Both the position numbers and the translations under genes were made by a program. DNA of 64,000 bases from Haemonchus contortus (lineage: Eukaryota; Nematoda; Chromadorea; Rhabditida; Trichostrongylidae), in contig LS997566.1 in the NCBI GenBank assembly GCA_000469685.2, forward strand, positions 6,368,491-6,432,490. Reading direction: 5' to 3'. Numbering within the stretch: position 1 is the stretch's first letter; each line of letters begins with the position of its first letter. Shown here one piece after another: positions 1 to 13,609 of this stretch. Under the pieces are notes generated by a model. It did not search any database. It worked only from the letters and a program-made list of their open reading frames with translations, and was not told the DNA's origin.

Positions 1-1109
1 CAAGTGAAAACTCCTGGAAACAAAAGAAAAACTTGTATTCTGTCAAGATTTGGGTGAATTCTCCAGAATCATGGGTTTTGTAGACCATTCCGGCCTATGA
101 GGCTTTGAATCGTGAACATTCATAGAAGGCACTATTTAAACGATAGGCGGGAACAAGATTAGAGGTAAGGCTCCAATTGTTGGAATGGGTTCAAATTTTA
201 ATTGTTATCTGATATGATGTATGACTCCTGACTCGATACTTAATATTCCCATAAAAACCTTAGATTTAGATGGATCATGGGTCGACGCTAAAGTTAGTGA
301 GTAAATAAGTAAATGTAAAATATGAAACAAAAAAACCTGAGAATTTCTTCATTTGGCTGACTTACAGTGCTGTCGGTCACCATTGACCGACATTGTCGTC
401 AACGTGTTAAGAACTGACTGGACTTTTGGATTGACTGGACTGACTGACTGGACTTTTGGATTCACCGCAAAGGACATAAGTCTGATGGAAAGAGGTGGAG
501 GTACTGAGGCAGAATTGCGAGTTATGTCTCTCCATGCTGTATTTTTGACCCGATTTCTGGCTAGGGTTTAACAAACAGGAGGGCCATTCATCCATACTTT
601 TTAGATCTTATCAGTAAGTTAACTGGCAATAGCTGGTCGTGATGCGTAAGTAATCGCTGATGGTCTGTGATAGGTTGGTATTGGATTACTGGTCATTGAA
701 GAGTTTGGAGATTGTTTGTCTCTACATTTTATTTGCTACAGTTGCCTTTTCATTTTATCAGCATGTTCGAGCAGTGATAATCCGTAAAAACTAATATGAC
801 GTGATATCATATGATAAGAATGGAATGGAATGGGCAGAATATAATAGAAATTAGCGATACCGCCTACATATAGAGACGTTCGAGCTTCTAGAAGTCATGG
901 TATTATGACGAGTTATCTACTCTCTTTTCTAATTTCACATATAATTACAGTACTGAGTCCAACTTCCTCTTCAATTATGTAACTGTGGACTCCTATCGAG
1001 AATATTTCGATCTTCACTCTTAAGAAGTTGTACTTATTCAATTACATATTGTGGAGAAGGGGTACGATTCTTTATTTGAATATGGTCGGTGGATTAGGTG
1101 TTGAGGAAT
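1..1109. other. AT-rich sequence, no gene seen
   Basis: I see no open frame with convincing splice sites or family resemblance here. The only structure is a short duplication at 415-462, in which an 18-base unit beginning TGACTGGACTTTTGG occurs twice, 30 bases apart, with further TGAC repeats between the copies. Confidence 0.5.
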
Positions 1110-1378
1110 GCGGTCGGAGGTGGAGTAGTGGCAAGCGGCGCACTATCATACGCGCATGGCCAAGTGTTCGAATCCCGTATCGATGTCCACCTGGGCCAAA
1201 CAAGCTTTCGTCCCATCAGAGTCCAGATGATTGGTATCAGATTTCTTTAATAGGATAAAAACACTGACTTGTACATCGGCTGGGCACCACAAGCCATTGT
1301 ATAGGCCACGTACGCATTCATTACGCCACCATGGTTCCGGACGGAACTCGGATGCGGGGCGCAAGCCTCAGACGAATT
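1110..1378 (+). repeat. tRNA-derived SINE-like repeat, longest copy
   Basis: This is the most complete copy of a repeat that recurs at least eight times in the window. The head contains an A-box-like stretch and a good RNA polymerase III B box, GTTCGAATC, at 1166-1174. The middle has the shared core around TTGGTATCAG and GACTTGTACATCGGCTGG, and the tail is the shared GGAxxTCGGATGCGxGGCGC segment. Other copies lie at 5228-5275(-), 6275-6446(+), 20676-20714(-), 29255-29515(-), 32140-32335(-), 54760-54960(-) and 59215-59280(+). The family name is unknown to me. That it is a SINE is inferred from the B box and the dispersal in both orientations. Confidence 0.6.
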
Positions 1379-4300
1379 AATCAAAGTTGATAGCTGGGAC
1401 CTGAGCGAATCGACAGTAGTTTCTTCACGAGCCTGCCTTCTTCACCTTAGTCTACATGCTATCATTTTTGTAATGATTTATTCAAGCTCCTTTATCTCAG
1501 ACCAGTAGAGTCGTCCTTCAAAAAGCATTTTTGTTGAGTGTGACTGATTTGTTTGAAGTTGTAACGAATACCAGAGAATTTTAATAATTGCTACCATTCA
1601 AGTCATTAAAAAAGAACAAAAAAAAAACCATGTATATAACAAATTTGAGAATACTGGCTGCGACTTCTCTTAAAACGCTTTGCTATTCATTAATTTCACA
1701 GAAAATTTTGCCTTTGACGTCTTTTTTTTCTTGTTTTTTTTATTTTTCTGTCAGTCAAGCTTTCACCTGTGCCTTCTGAGTTATTCTACTCGACAGAACT
1801 GTACGACACAACTTTCCCCTAACTTTCCTTAGTCATTTTTTTCCATCACTGGGGTCTATGGTAAAAGCCAAAAAAAAACCGTGCTGTGTCCGCACGCGTC
1901 TATTTTTCATATATCGTACGACCTATCAATTGCTTGAATCGTTAAAATGCTAGCCATGAAAAATGCCACCATTGAAACACGGGTAGCAGATGTTTTGCTT
2001 GCATATTCATGGTTCCTACCATTGAATCCTCCCTGGTCTATTCAACGGTCCCATTATTTCGATATCCGTCAGTTATTTGATACTTTATGAAATAGTTATA
2101 CCAATTATAATGCATTATAATAGTAATAATAGCAATAGTAATAATGACCAGTAAAAAGTGATGCTGCTTGGATCTCTTTCAAATTCTTTTGAAACTGAAT
2201 ATCTCATATATGTTTCGACATGTATTGGTGTTAATCAAGTGTGTACATCGTGAGTTCTGAAAGGATTGATCAGAATTTATTCTTTTTTTATTGTTAAGTT
2301 TTCTTTCCCTCATCATTTCTTCACATTCATTTGCCTTCCAATCCTTTCTTCGCGGAAATTGTATCTTTTCTCGTTTTTTGCTTTTTTTTTCGGATTTTTT
2401 CTATGTGAAGGTGTACTTTTCTCGCCATCTCGTCATCGACAACATTTTTTGCTGGTTGCTGTTCATTTTGCTTAATTATTCTCAGAATTGAAGCTCTTGT
2501 CATCTACTACTTCACGTGCACTGCAGCTGTCTATTCATACTATTTTCGAAGAATTCTATTCTCGCTTTTCTTCCGAAATAAAAAAAAACCTGTGCGTCAG
2601 AAGATTCTGAAAGGTTCTTTGCACAGAAACAAAACAAATTCTTTCAACCTCTCATAGTTAAGACGTTCTTATACAATTTATTTTTATATAAGCCATCATC
2701 GCTTCCTAAAAATTCATTCAAAGGTCCGTATATTCGTCAAGTTCCTGATGGATCATGCTCCTATTGATCAGGTTTTTTCCAAGGGATCAGGTTGTAAGGG
2801 AAGTTTCAGCTGCAACGGTAATCGTATAACTGTGAAACCGAGTAGTGAGAGTGCCTCCACTAAGTAAAGTGTGAGAATCTCGTCTTTCATCGAATCCTTT
2901 TCTGATTCCTAGGGTCTGGTCTCCCTTTTTTAGGAATGAAGGCTATGGGCAAGATGATTTTTCCGGAACAAAACTGGTACTCAGGCAAACAAGGCTGCGA
3001 TTTTGAATGGAATTTGAATGCGCGGCGCAATCTATCAGCGTTTAATGCTTGGAATTTTGAAGTATGGGTACTAAAGTGTTAGTAGTCACCTTTCAACGAT
3101 GGCACGCTGATCTCGCGCCTAGCTAGCAGTGATTTGGAATCAGCTCTTCAATACAGTGTTTTATGGGAGGAGGAGTAGATCGATTCCTATCTTCATCATT
3201 GCTATTCTTTTTTCTTCAGTCTCTGCTGGCATCTTGAATGTCTTCAGTCCTGTCGGTTTTTCGTTTATTCTGTGCGCGTTTGTACTAGTGAATTTTTGAA
3301 TTTTTAATTATTACGGACGATCATGATCCTTACAGGTACTCAGCTTCGTTGCGCTCTGCTGCAATCCTCAACTATTGCAATCCAACTTAGTGGAGTAAAG
3401 AAGTTTCAGTAATAGTTTCCAGTGAGTTCGAGTCAAGTTTTCATTTCCGCCTTTGTGGAAAAGCCTTTCAGCGATGATTTTCAGGTTCCATTCGTCAATG
3501 TTTTCAGGGCAATTTTAGGGTATTTCTAAAAACCTCCTCTGACCTCGGAAACAATTTGTGCAGTTCACACTAGCCCAATGTGAAATTTTAGATATTAAAG
3601 TAGTTTTTATCGAACAACTTCTTCGAAAATTTTTTTCAAATCGGCAGTAAATTAAATGCATTAGTGTAGATTTTTTATGGTATTCATTTATTTTTTTTCA
3701 CGTGATTAGTCATTCTAGTTGCCAGTTCCTAGCGGTTTTAGAGCGTAGTGCTACCACACCAGAACTTCTCTTATTCTTCAATTCTTCAGCTCTTTTCAAG
3801 TATTTTCCACCACAAACTTATTTCTCTTATTTTTATAACTAAATATTATTATCTATTATTAAATATTTCTCTCTTGGAAATGGTTATTTCCAAGCACTCA
3901 AGAAACGCCTTCGAGGGTTTATAACTTGTAAGTAAGGAATATTACGGGACTAAGGTGTCATATCCCTCGCTTTATTCATCACTTTTGTATGGGCCCGAAT
4001 AGGGGTGAACTTGTTTGTGTTCTCGATAATCGTCCGATGTCGGTACCCATTCATCTTTGCTTCTTCAATCGCTGCGTTTCGCAGTCTCTCCCGTTGCTAA
4101 AGCTGTCTGCCAAATGGATTACCGAAGTTTGGGCACGCGCCTTTTACGCTATCAAATTTCCAGGGATCGTAATTTGGACCAAATGGAAATTCCCTTTAAA
4201 GGTGGGACTTCAGAGCCGCTCTCTATTCTGTGGAAAGTAATTTCAGGATTCGAATTCGATATTTTAAGCAATAAGTTCTGAACCTGCATGTTGGTTTCAA

Positions 4301-5227
4301 GCTTCTGTAGTCATTTCAGTATTTCAAGGTAACCCTTTCCCAGATGGTTTTTTCCCAAATACTAAACATTTCCTTGCATGTTTCAATCTAATGCCTTCAC
4401 GAAGCAAGTCAATAAAAATCTCCGTACGTCTGACTCTCTTTTTGCTGTAAAAAATGCCCTAAAAGTTGGAGTTGTCACAGTGGGCGGGACTCGTTCTAAA
4501 AGGCGGGCTGTTGGGTGTTTCACAAAGTTTGGATCTTCAGTATTTCGGAAAAGACGGGCTTTGATGAAAGCGCTTTGGTGATCAGCTTATTTTGGTTGTT
4601 TTGTAATTTGCGAGAAATTTGCAGCTTCTATGATTATCGTCATTTTGAAAATATGAGGATGTGATCAGGGAGAGATGGGGAGTATCGTGGGGGTAGACAT
4701 CAACAAGCAGATAATCTATGGTTATTCTCGCGTTGAGCATTATTAGTGATGTTGTTTTTACTGGAATGCCACTTCTACGACTTTTACAGAGCGTTCATAA
4801 ATCATTTATGGAAGATCTATATGTACGTATATCTATATGATAGTTTATAGACTAATCTCCTATCCAGTTATAGTAATGGGAGGAATGCCATTCGCAGTGG
4901 GGGAATGGTAGAGGTAAGGAAAGAGTTGGCATTGATTACCCTTCCATGGAGATCTGTATCAGTAGGTAATTACATTTGTAAAAACCAAGACCTGAAAAAT
5001 ACCAGTCATCGATTGATATCGATTAAATTTATAGAATTTTGCTCAGAGATTGACCAATACAGTCACACCAGTCTAAGTGATGGAGGGAAATGAAGAATGA
5101 AGGTTGCAAGATCACCTGGAAGCGTAGAGAAAGGAATAAAATTCCCGCCCTTCAATCAAGAGTTTATAATTACTCACTGCTCAAGGTAGATCGCTCCTAA
5201 ACTGCATAGGACCTGGTGTTGAACAAT
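1379..5227. other. AT-rich spacer, no gene seen
   Basis: Poly-T and poly-A runs are frequent and open frames are short and of low complexity. Nothing resembling conserved exons or RNA genes was recognised. Confidence 0.45.
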
Positions 5228-5275
5228 TCGTTTTCGAGATACGCCATGCATCCGACCTCTGTTTAGAATCCAACT
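5228..5275 (-). repeat. SINE-like repeat, tail fragment
   Basis: Read on the minus strand this matches the 3' tail of the SINE-like family (GGATTCT...CGGATGCATGGCG). Only the tail is present. Confidence 0.4.
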
Positions 5276-6274
5276 TACATTTCAGTCCACTTTGCGTTGG
5301 TGGCGGCCTCATTTCCGCTCAAAACAACTTTGAAATAAGCTTCTGCATTTTCCCCACTTATCTCGCTAGTGTTTTTAGCATGGTGATACTTAAGCTGACA
5401 TTAATTTTCCGGATAAAGGCATAGCCGATTAAGTGGTTGACGTGGCTTAATCTTTCTAGGATACGCCATATATTTGATTTCCATAATCGTCAAGGTCAGT
5501 GAGTTCTGAGCAGAGATATTGTCGAGGAAGTTAGAAGTTGCTTGCTTGTACTCAGAAATTACATGATCTTTGGGGCATTACTTTCACAGCAGCAGGAGTG
5601 AACTTTACCGTATTTACCTTATGGTAAATTATATATATTACTAAGGCTGCATCTGCTGTTTAGGACAAGTACATGCTTGGAAAACAGGTGCATTCCACCA
5701 TGGACTTTGTAAAGTTTAACAATACAGTATGGAATAGAACAGATGCATGTTAGGTATATCATTTTGTAATATTTTATTAGAAAGTTATTATTTTTTCGAT
5801 AAATACATCCCAGGTTATGAATACGTTTTTTCATCCCTAATCGGTCCATAGCGTTTTTTAACCTTGCCTATCTCGTCCAGGTCTTTCTGAAAAGGTTATA
5901 TCAGAGCCATTCCACGGCATATAGTCTATGGATGCGAAGAATGGAGTGGGAACCCAGTTTTTGGTGACTTTAATTAGTTTCCATGTTGTTTTTGAATCTG
6001 ATCCTGCAATGAGCTATCACAAGTTATACTCTATGATTCTTCAATTTGCTTGATCCTAAAAAATCCATTTACGCATAATATAATGCTAGTATATATTATT
6101 TGTTGCAGGGATTTAATACTACTTATTTCCATTTATTTAATTTTAATTTATGTTTCCATTAAAAGACTTTGTGAAGATGTTACTAACGGGCTACAACGAG
6201 TAGAGAAGAAACTTGAATTGATTTTGTCTCGGGTTTTTTTTTCTGGAGTTTTTTTGGCAACGTTTTGACGTAAA

Positions 6275-6446
6275 AAAGAGTGGGAGGCGATGGTGGTGCG
6301 TTGACAGGTCGCGCCCTGACATTCACATGATCTCTATATCGAACCCTGAACTAACATCGGTTCAGGAGTTATCCCAAGCGTGGTCGGTTAATTTGTACCA
6401 GATTCGTTTGGAAGAATAAAGGTTCTGACTTGTACGTCAGGTATAA
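6275..6446 (+). repeat. SINE-like repeat, copy lacking the tail
   Basis: It carries the head (GGGAGGCGATGGTGG), a degenerate B-box region, the ACCAGATTCGT core and the GACTTGTACGTCAG segment in the same order as the copy at 1110-1378. It stops before the tail. Confidence 0.5.
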
Positions 6447-7084
6447 GTGATTGGGAAAAAGACTCACCTGAAGCTTCCAGTTCCCCTCAGAGATATTTTC
6501 ATACGCCTTCTAGGAGATGGTGATAGGGCAGCATGTAGGAATGACATGGGCTCACGTCAACTTGTGCTATATCGTAGCATATCGTAGAATCATTCTCTTA
6601 TGGGTTGATGATACTTAGCGATTAGTGAGGACGTGTCAGCTGAAAACGATGAGAGATATGTTGAGAGTAGCATGCACTTTAGCGCACGGCATATACTAAT
6701 TAGCTTTGGTTGGCCAGAATTAGCTTTATAAATGTCGCTCTAAGTAATAGAATAAATTTTCTAACGGGCACTGAAAAAATCTGTTCTTTTACCATTTACA
6801 GTAATGTTGATAGCGATTTTCAATAACTAACGGAAAATGGTTATCAAAAATGGGTCTCATTTTTTCCCTTTTTTTGGACGGCGTTAGTCGCACTCTGCCT
6901 TGAGAACTATGGTGTCTTAAAAGACATTCCAATATTTTTCCCCCATACCTGTTATGTTAAAATTGTGCAGTCATGAATAGAATTGTAAAGGTTGTGCAGT
7001 GGAGGTGACGTTGCTATCGTTAGTACTGTCCATGGATCGATCTCGACTAAGCAGAATCAGCTAATAGCTGTAGACCCGGAGACG

Positions 7085-7345
7085 GGCAGTAGGAACGGTT
7101 TTGTGAAATCGATCCGCCGCACGCGGCTGTCGCGGAACATTTGCCGTATTATAACAGCTCTAGTTCCTCCTACAGCTTAATCCCTATGCGATTATTACTT
7201 TTTGCATGATCTACTGTATACTCTTGTGTTCCTGTATTTCTTACGTGCTGCTGCATTCTGCTACATTCCTTCGCGCGCGACATCTCTTACGCCGCGACGC
7301 GACAATTTCGTTCCTGCTGCACCACACCCCTGTAGACCTGACGAA
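7085..7345 (+). repeat. GC-rich dispersed repeat, copy A
   Basis: It contains CGCCGCACGCGGCTGTCGCG, shared with 59455-59695 and 60425-60505. The downstream TTCCTGTATTT...CTACATTCCTTCGCGCGC segment is shared with 59579-59640. On the minus strand all three copies can encode the same short string, RDSRVRRID. The repeat class is not recognised. Confidence 0.55.
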
Positions 7346-9993
7346 CAGTCATAGGAAGGAACCTCTGAGTTGGATGGTAGCTTACGTCTGCTCTTTTTCC
7401 TCGAGCACAAATAATATACAGCATAATAAGGATCAAGTCTTCAGGGCGCTGGTCCATCCATATTGGTCTGTGTCCCGCACTTGACTACCATTCGTAGTGG
7501 CGTTTTGTATGCGTACGTAGCGTATACAATGACTAGCCATATCCAAGAGATGTACAAGTTAGTGTGTTATCCTCCCAGAAAGGTGGAAAGTTCGGTCTGG
7601 GCAAGGATCGGTCTAGAATTCGATTTCTTCTGCAAATACCCCACGACGGGCGTACTCCATCCCTTTTCGTCGATCCGCTCTTTTGCCCTTTTACAACCCT
7701 GATATTCTGTTGGGCTAGCTAACCTTAGTCGGCATTTTTTGGAAGTTTCTCCGTAACCCGAGGAATGTGTGGCTAATGAGGTGGTCCATGGGAGTTCGCT
7801 GACGTCTTGTCTGCGTTTATCGCTTTCTACAAGTTGTTTTTGATTCAGTTGCCGTCACGATAGCTTATATGTAGGGCTCGCATGTGCTGTGTATATGAAT
7901 GTGTATGTGTAAGTATGTGTGTGTGCCTCACTGGCTGTATGCTCAGACGCCGCCCATTTCCCCTAACGAGATATGATATGCGGCATGATTAACTCGTGCT
8001 GATCAGTTGTGAGGCAACTCGGCTACCGTACACCGTCAGCTGGTGCTCCTCATTTGGCACCGTCATTTCCAGGAACTCAGGCTACATCTTTATCAGTACT
8101 CACTAAAGCTAACAACAGCATTTTCGGCCTATTCTTGTTAGGAAGCAACTATGATGGAATCACTTCAATCCCTGATGTTTGCTGTGAATCATGCTCGTCT
8201 GATGGGTCTAGGAGTAGATACGGTAGGTGACCATCCAAATTTTTAGGAAAATCCTGCTCGGCACAGTGCTTGTAGAACACCACCCGATGGCCAAAGCCGT
8301 GCCTACACTTTTTTTTGTTCCTAGATCTCAAAGTAGGTCTAAGCTGGAGAGTTCAGATAGTTCAAGGGATGCTATAAGGGAAATTAATACCCACAGTGTT
8401 CTGAGAACAGATTAGTCACAATGTGGACTGTGCAGCTCTCGTATCCATGGTATCGAAGGCGTTTTTCTGTGCTGGGGCGTTGAACGGTGTTCGTGCTGTT
8501 CCAATAGGAACTGTGGACATTTTTTTTTAGGTTCATTTGAATAATTTCAAGGTGGTGTTCGTAATTTTGGGTAGGGGAAGTACTGATAGGAAGAACTAGG
8601 ACTCTTTGAGTATACCGGTGATAAACAATATTGTAAAGGACACTTTCTGATCTTTTTTATTCGATTAATTAAAGGCGTCGTCGTCAAAACGTTCAAGCGC
8701 TCACCTAGACGAACCATATGAACCTGGATTTTTCTGGGCGTGTATTTTTAAAATACCGCACCAGTTTTCTGGCTTTTATAAGGAAAGGATTTTTATTTTT
8801 TTTTTTCTCTCATGAATTTTCCCAAAAATTCTGTGTGCCAAGCTTTTCTTCAGCTGTTAGGTGGCAAGGTGCTCAGATGGGTGTGAATGCTGCTGTAGCT
8901 GCCCTCATTATATTCAATCAAACATAAGTGGAAAATCGGATGTTTCGATCGTCCCTTCCTGATTTCTTTTACTGAGCGGATATAAGCAGTGGGAATCAGA
9001 TCCTTGGAGTGAGAAGATTTTTGACTGGTTTAAAAGTTTTTTCCAATGGTTTGGAGTGAAAAAAGACCAAAAATCTATTCAGAACGTCAGCGATTAGGAC
9101 TAATAATTGTACGTGCAGTCGCTTTTTAAATTGTATTTTTCGTATTTTTCCCCACCAGTACAAATATTTTCGAAGTGAAATTAAACTTGCGGTCATTCTT
9201 CACTTATATATTTTTTTACTTATTCCTTGCCTTCTAAAAAATCACCTCGACCTTTCCCATGCAGTTAAATCACAAAGAAGGAGAGATCATACGTTGTGAT
9301 CATTCTCTTGGTTAAGCCATGTCTTCGACTTTAGCCAAAATCTACTGATTGCAGTTTGGATAGTAAAGAGGTTGGAAGAATACGGTACAAAGACCGTAGG
9401 ACCGGCACAGTCCCTCACAGATCAAGTTTCTATTAGTAAAGGTTGGATAAGTCTTTTACCGATCAATAATTTCTCGTGGCAGTATTTCGATCGTTTGGGT
9501 TCGGAAGCCTGGCAAGTGACTTCAAACTTTTCCCGATGTTATGCCTGCATTATACCTGTAATGGGGATCTGTACTGGGATTTCAAATTCAAGAGTGTCTT
9601 AGAAACGAAGTTAGGTTTTAGACATTTGTAGGTTGGGCACTATGAGGGGTATTGATTGCCCCTACAGCAGTAGTGGATAGCTTGCTCACAAGGTCCGCAT
9701 TCTTCTTCGGGTTTGTTCAGAGCTTTGAAGGTATGAACGGTGGGTAGTGGTCAGTGCCAGGACTGTCACACACACGGTTCACGGATCGAATTTCGGATAC
9801 AGCTCCATCTAGTTTACCCACCGTAATGCTTAAGGGTTCTGGGACTGTTTAACGGCAGAAGCTGAAATCACTGGTGTGATAGAATATAATTATTGATAGA
9901 ACTTGTTGAGCACACTTCTTATTTGATGTATAGGGCTAGTTGGTAACTAATCTTCCAATGTCAAGCCTCAAGGGGGTGAAGGGGAGATTTCTG
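7346..9993. other. Spacer, no gene seen
   Basis: There is a TG-rich simple repeat near 7890-7925. Short open frames at 8009-8331 on both strands show no recognisable family. No exon-intron structure can be supported. Confidence 0.4.
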
Positions 9994-10102
9994 ATTACAA
10001 TATTCTTGTGTCGTGCGAGGTTCTTAGGTGGAACATTTATTAATCATTTTTTTAATTAATGGAGGCACCTAACAACCTTGCACGGCACAAGAATATTGTG
10101 AT
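9994..10102. mobile_element. Small fold-back element (MITE-like)
   Basis: Two arms of about 35 bases, ACAATATTCTTGTGTCGTGC at the left and its near-complement ending at 10102, enclose an AT-rich loop. There is no coding capacity. The structure is that of a miniature inverted-repeat element, but the superfamily cannot be told. Confidence 0.55.
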
Positions 10103-13100
10103 AGAAATATCTATGCCGAGGTTAAAGCAAGAGAGAAGTTGGAGACTATCTGGTGAGGGGAGGACTGCGCAAGCAACTTCTTAGCTAGGAGCGCTTAATT
10201 AATCTGTAAGTTATATACCTGTCGTAAGAGCTTCCCAGGCTTGTCGTTAAGGTGTTCTTGTCGATATTTGTGTATTTATGGGGCTTGTTTTTCCATTACT
10301 CTCTCCCTCTCACTACATTCCCATAAACAGCTTGAGTGACTCAGCAAATAAGCGTCACCTCGAAAAAAACATTACTTGCAGACATAGCAATTAGTGTCTA
10401 GAAGTCAGCTAGTAGGAAAGTAATGAATAATATCTGAATCATGCTTGATTTTGGCGGAATTCATCCGTCTGAAAAGGTCCCAAAAGGGTCGTCTAAGAAA
10501 AGAGGAATAAGAAAACCTCGGACTAATCATTCCCGGTCAGACCGGACGAAGAGTGGATAAAGACTAACGGCGCCCTCACAACAGGCATGGTCCGAAGATC
10601 AGGTTTTTGTAACTGCATTTCGCCCACTTAAACGACCATTCCTTTTCTCAGGAATGGCACTGTCGCTTCGATGATGGTTGCGCCATGCCATCGACCACCA
10701 TTAGAATGCATTTACATACATTGCATAGCTCACCACCAAGCGCCTGTACAATTCTAAGCGGCAGTAAAACACATGCCACGTTTTGTATCAAAGCTTAGAG
10801 GCTCATCTTTTTATCAATTAATTTGTGTCCCATATCAGTTGGACGTTGAACCCCCAAGTCGCAAAGGTCTGGTAGTTTTTTTACGAAATCGACCCTTTCA
10901 ATCATCTATTTATTTTGTCGCGAATTCCATTCTGTACACTTGGTTGTTCGGATTCAATCTGGCGTCATGTTGAGCCAGATGTTATTTTAATGCGAATAAT
11001 CCGTTCAACATATGCTATACTAATCGCTTATCAGGAAATGGAAATGGAAATCTTTTTCTATTAAGCCATGACGTTGGATTATGGGGACAGATTTTGTGCT
11101 AGATTGTAAGTAGCTGCCTTCGTAGGCAGCTAATTTCTTTGAAATCTCTTTGCCCTCAAATTCGTCTAAATTCGCCCGTACCACTCTGTCAACCTCTCTG
11201 AACGGAGGATTCAGTCAGAAAGTGGAATTCCAAACTAATTGTTTTTGTTTGTTTATCTACAGTCGTTGATTTTCTTCCGAGTGTTTTGGAGTTCTAGGGA
11301 AGGAAATAATTTCACTCAGACAGGAAATTTGTGCCAGGCTCAAATGCTCTGCCATACCAAGAGTAATACAAAGACTTCATATGTTAGAGGCCAAACAAAA
11401 AATCGAAAACGCAGATAGTCGTATGGCGATTGTTGTTATTTATTTACTCATTCTTTCATTAGCCTTTCATTACCAATTCGTACAAAAAAAGGCATCTGCA
11501 AGAAACGGTAACATATTTATTCAAAGGTAGCGTGGGTTATGGGTAATGTCGTCGTAAAAATCATTTTAAATTGATCAAATTTAGCTTAAAAGTTCCTATA
11601 GCCTCCTTATAAAACTCTGCTACAATGCCTGACTTTCGATCAGTTTTTTGGCACTGTCATCACATTGCAGTGTTTTTTTCCTGTAAAAAACTGATTTTTT
11701 TTTGAAGTAATGGATTTTTTTGGAAGATAATAACGTGTAAGCCTCATAGGAAGTAGTAATCAATTGTAAATCTCTGTGATCACGTGTTTAGCTATCTTTA
11801 GTCGTAAATGACCTCACTTGAAGGGCTTTTTTAGAAGTTCATGAAATGTGAAGGGTAGCATTCGAGGGTTTTTTTATTGAAGTGTAACAAGTGTGGGTGG
11901 AAGATTAACCTTTTCATGGAAAAGTCAATTCAAAATGTCTTAGAAGACCTACCTAATACAAGGAAAGTGCAGCAAACCTTTTCTATAATACATTACAAAA
12001 CTTATTACTTAAAGGATCGAGACTTCAAATTGTACAATGAGGGTGTAAGGGTTGTAGCTTCCGTATGCATGTTTATAGTGGTTACTTTGTTCGGATAGGT
12101 CAAAACGGACCTAATGAATTATGTCACGAGGTTGAAACCTCTTCAGTATCACATCCGCACAACCAGGGATAGCGTATTTTGGTAAGGTACGGTACGATAC
12201 GGTATCGATTGATAAGTAGGAGAACACGGTAAGGCTGGAATCAAGGCCTATATACGGTAACCAATGGATAGGAGTAGAATATGGTACGGACGGATTCCAA
12301 CAGCAAGCAGTCATAGTGGTCCCTACTCGAGGGATTTTGTCCATTACTGGAGGTGCCCTCCTCAGTCTCGTAGCCATCATGGTGAGGAATTAACTGTGGA
12401 GTCTTAAGAAGAGAAAAATTCTTTGAGGATCGAAACTAACAGGAGAGAATAGATGTGCCACTGAATCGGACAGTTTGTCATTTGTTAAGAATGGTCTCGT
12501 TTATCCAACTCCTTCACGTTGGTCTCGTTCTTAATTCCCACGTTCTCTAAGAGTCACAGAAAAATTGAGGGTCAAACTCAAGTGGTCTCCTGCTGATAGA
12601 TTTTGCATAACGTTGTTTCGTATGAGCATCTTTTTTCCAAGGTCCTGGCTACTTTTTTTCATGAAATTGAGTCGAATCTCATTGGTAAGGGCATTCTTGT
12701 TACTTTTGATTGCATATCAAGTAATTTCTTAGAGGCAGTTGCCAGTTAGTAAACTAAGGATAGTAGTTGTTCCAAAAAACAGCTAACAGCTTGGTTTTTG
12801 GGCCAAACCCCTGCAAAGCCGCTTCTGAGGGGCATTGAAATCGCTTAGAACAACCAACTGTTCAACCATCTTCCCTTCGTAAATAATGTAAATCCGTAAT
12901 CAATATACTACTAGAAAACTATTTGTTTTAAAGTAATTTTCAAATAGTATTTATTTTCAAATATATTTCATTATATACTCTAAATAATTCTCATCTTAGT
13001 TTAATGGGAGAAGCAGTTTTGTTGAGGTGAGAATTGATTTTTACTTGTGCACGGAAGGAGCCTTTCACAGTACATAATCATAATCTATTTGTTGTTTTTC

Positions 13101-13607
13101 ATTGTGAATCCGGTGATTACTGTAGCTGTTCGTGGAAATCACAATGGCCCGAAAGGCACATATGCGTGTAGCGTGCCGCAGCCGCCGCCACCTCATTGCC
13201 TCCTACTCACTCACAGTCACTAATGAGGCGCACATTTCTCGATGTCTGTTCACTTGACAGTTGACAAACAGTGAACGTTCCCAGAGAAGGAAGGAAGGAT
13301 ATGGGGCCGATGAGGGGAGAAGACAAGGAAGTTGTGACGAAGTTGGGGCTGGCCTGGAGGGGAAAGAATTTCAGGAGAAATACAAGAAATTTCTAGAAAA
13401 AGCATCAAGTTCTGAGCGAAGTGTGGAGGAGGACATTCTTCTGGGGGACGTACTCTCCCACAATTTTGCTCAGAACTTGATGCTCCCCCAATCCCACAAT
13501 TTAAGATGGTAATAGTACTGTGAATGTGATCATTGGAATGGAACCGAACTTTCTCAGGAGAACTCCGAGCTCCAAGAACCTTACCATTTCATAGTAAGAA
13601 GTTTATA
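10103..13607. other. Spacer, no gene seen
   Basis: No convincing exons. A perfect 16-base inverted repeat, GCATCAAGTTCTGAGC, lies at 13402-13417 and 13468-13483, a possible hairpin with a 50-base loop. Confidence 0.4.
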
Positions 13608-13609
13608 TA

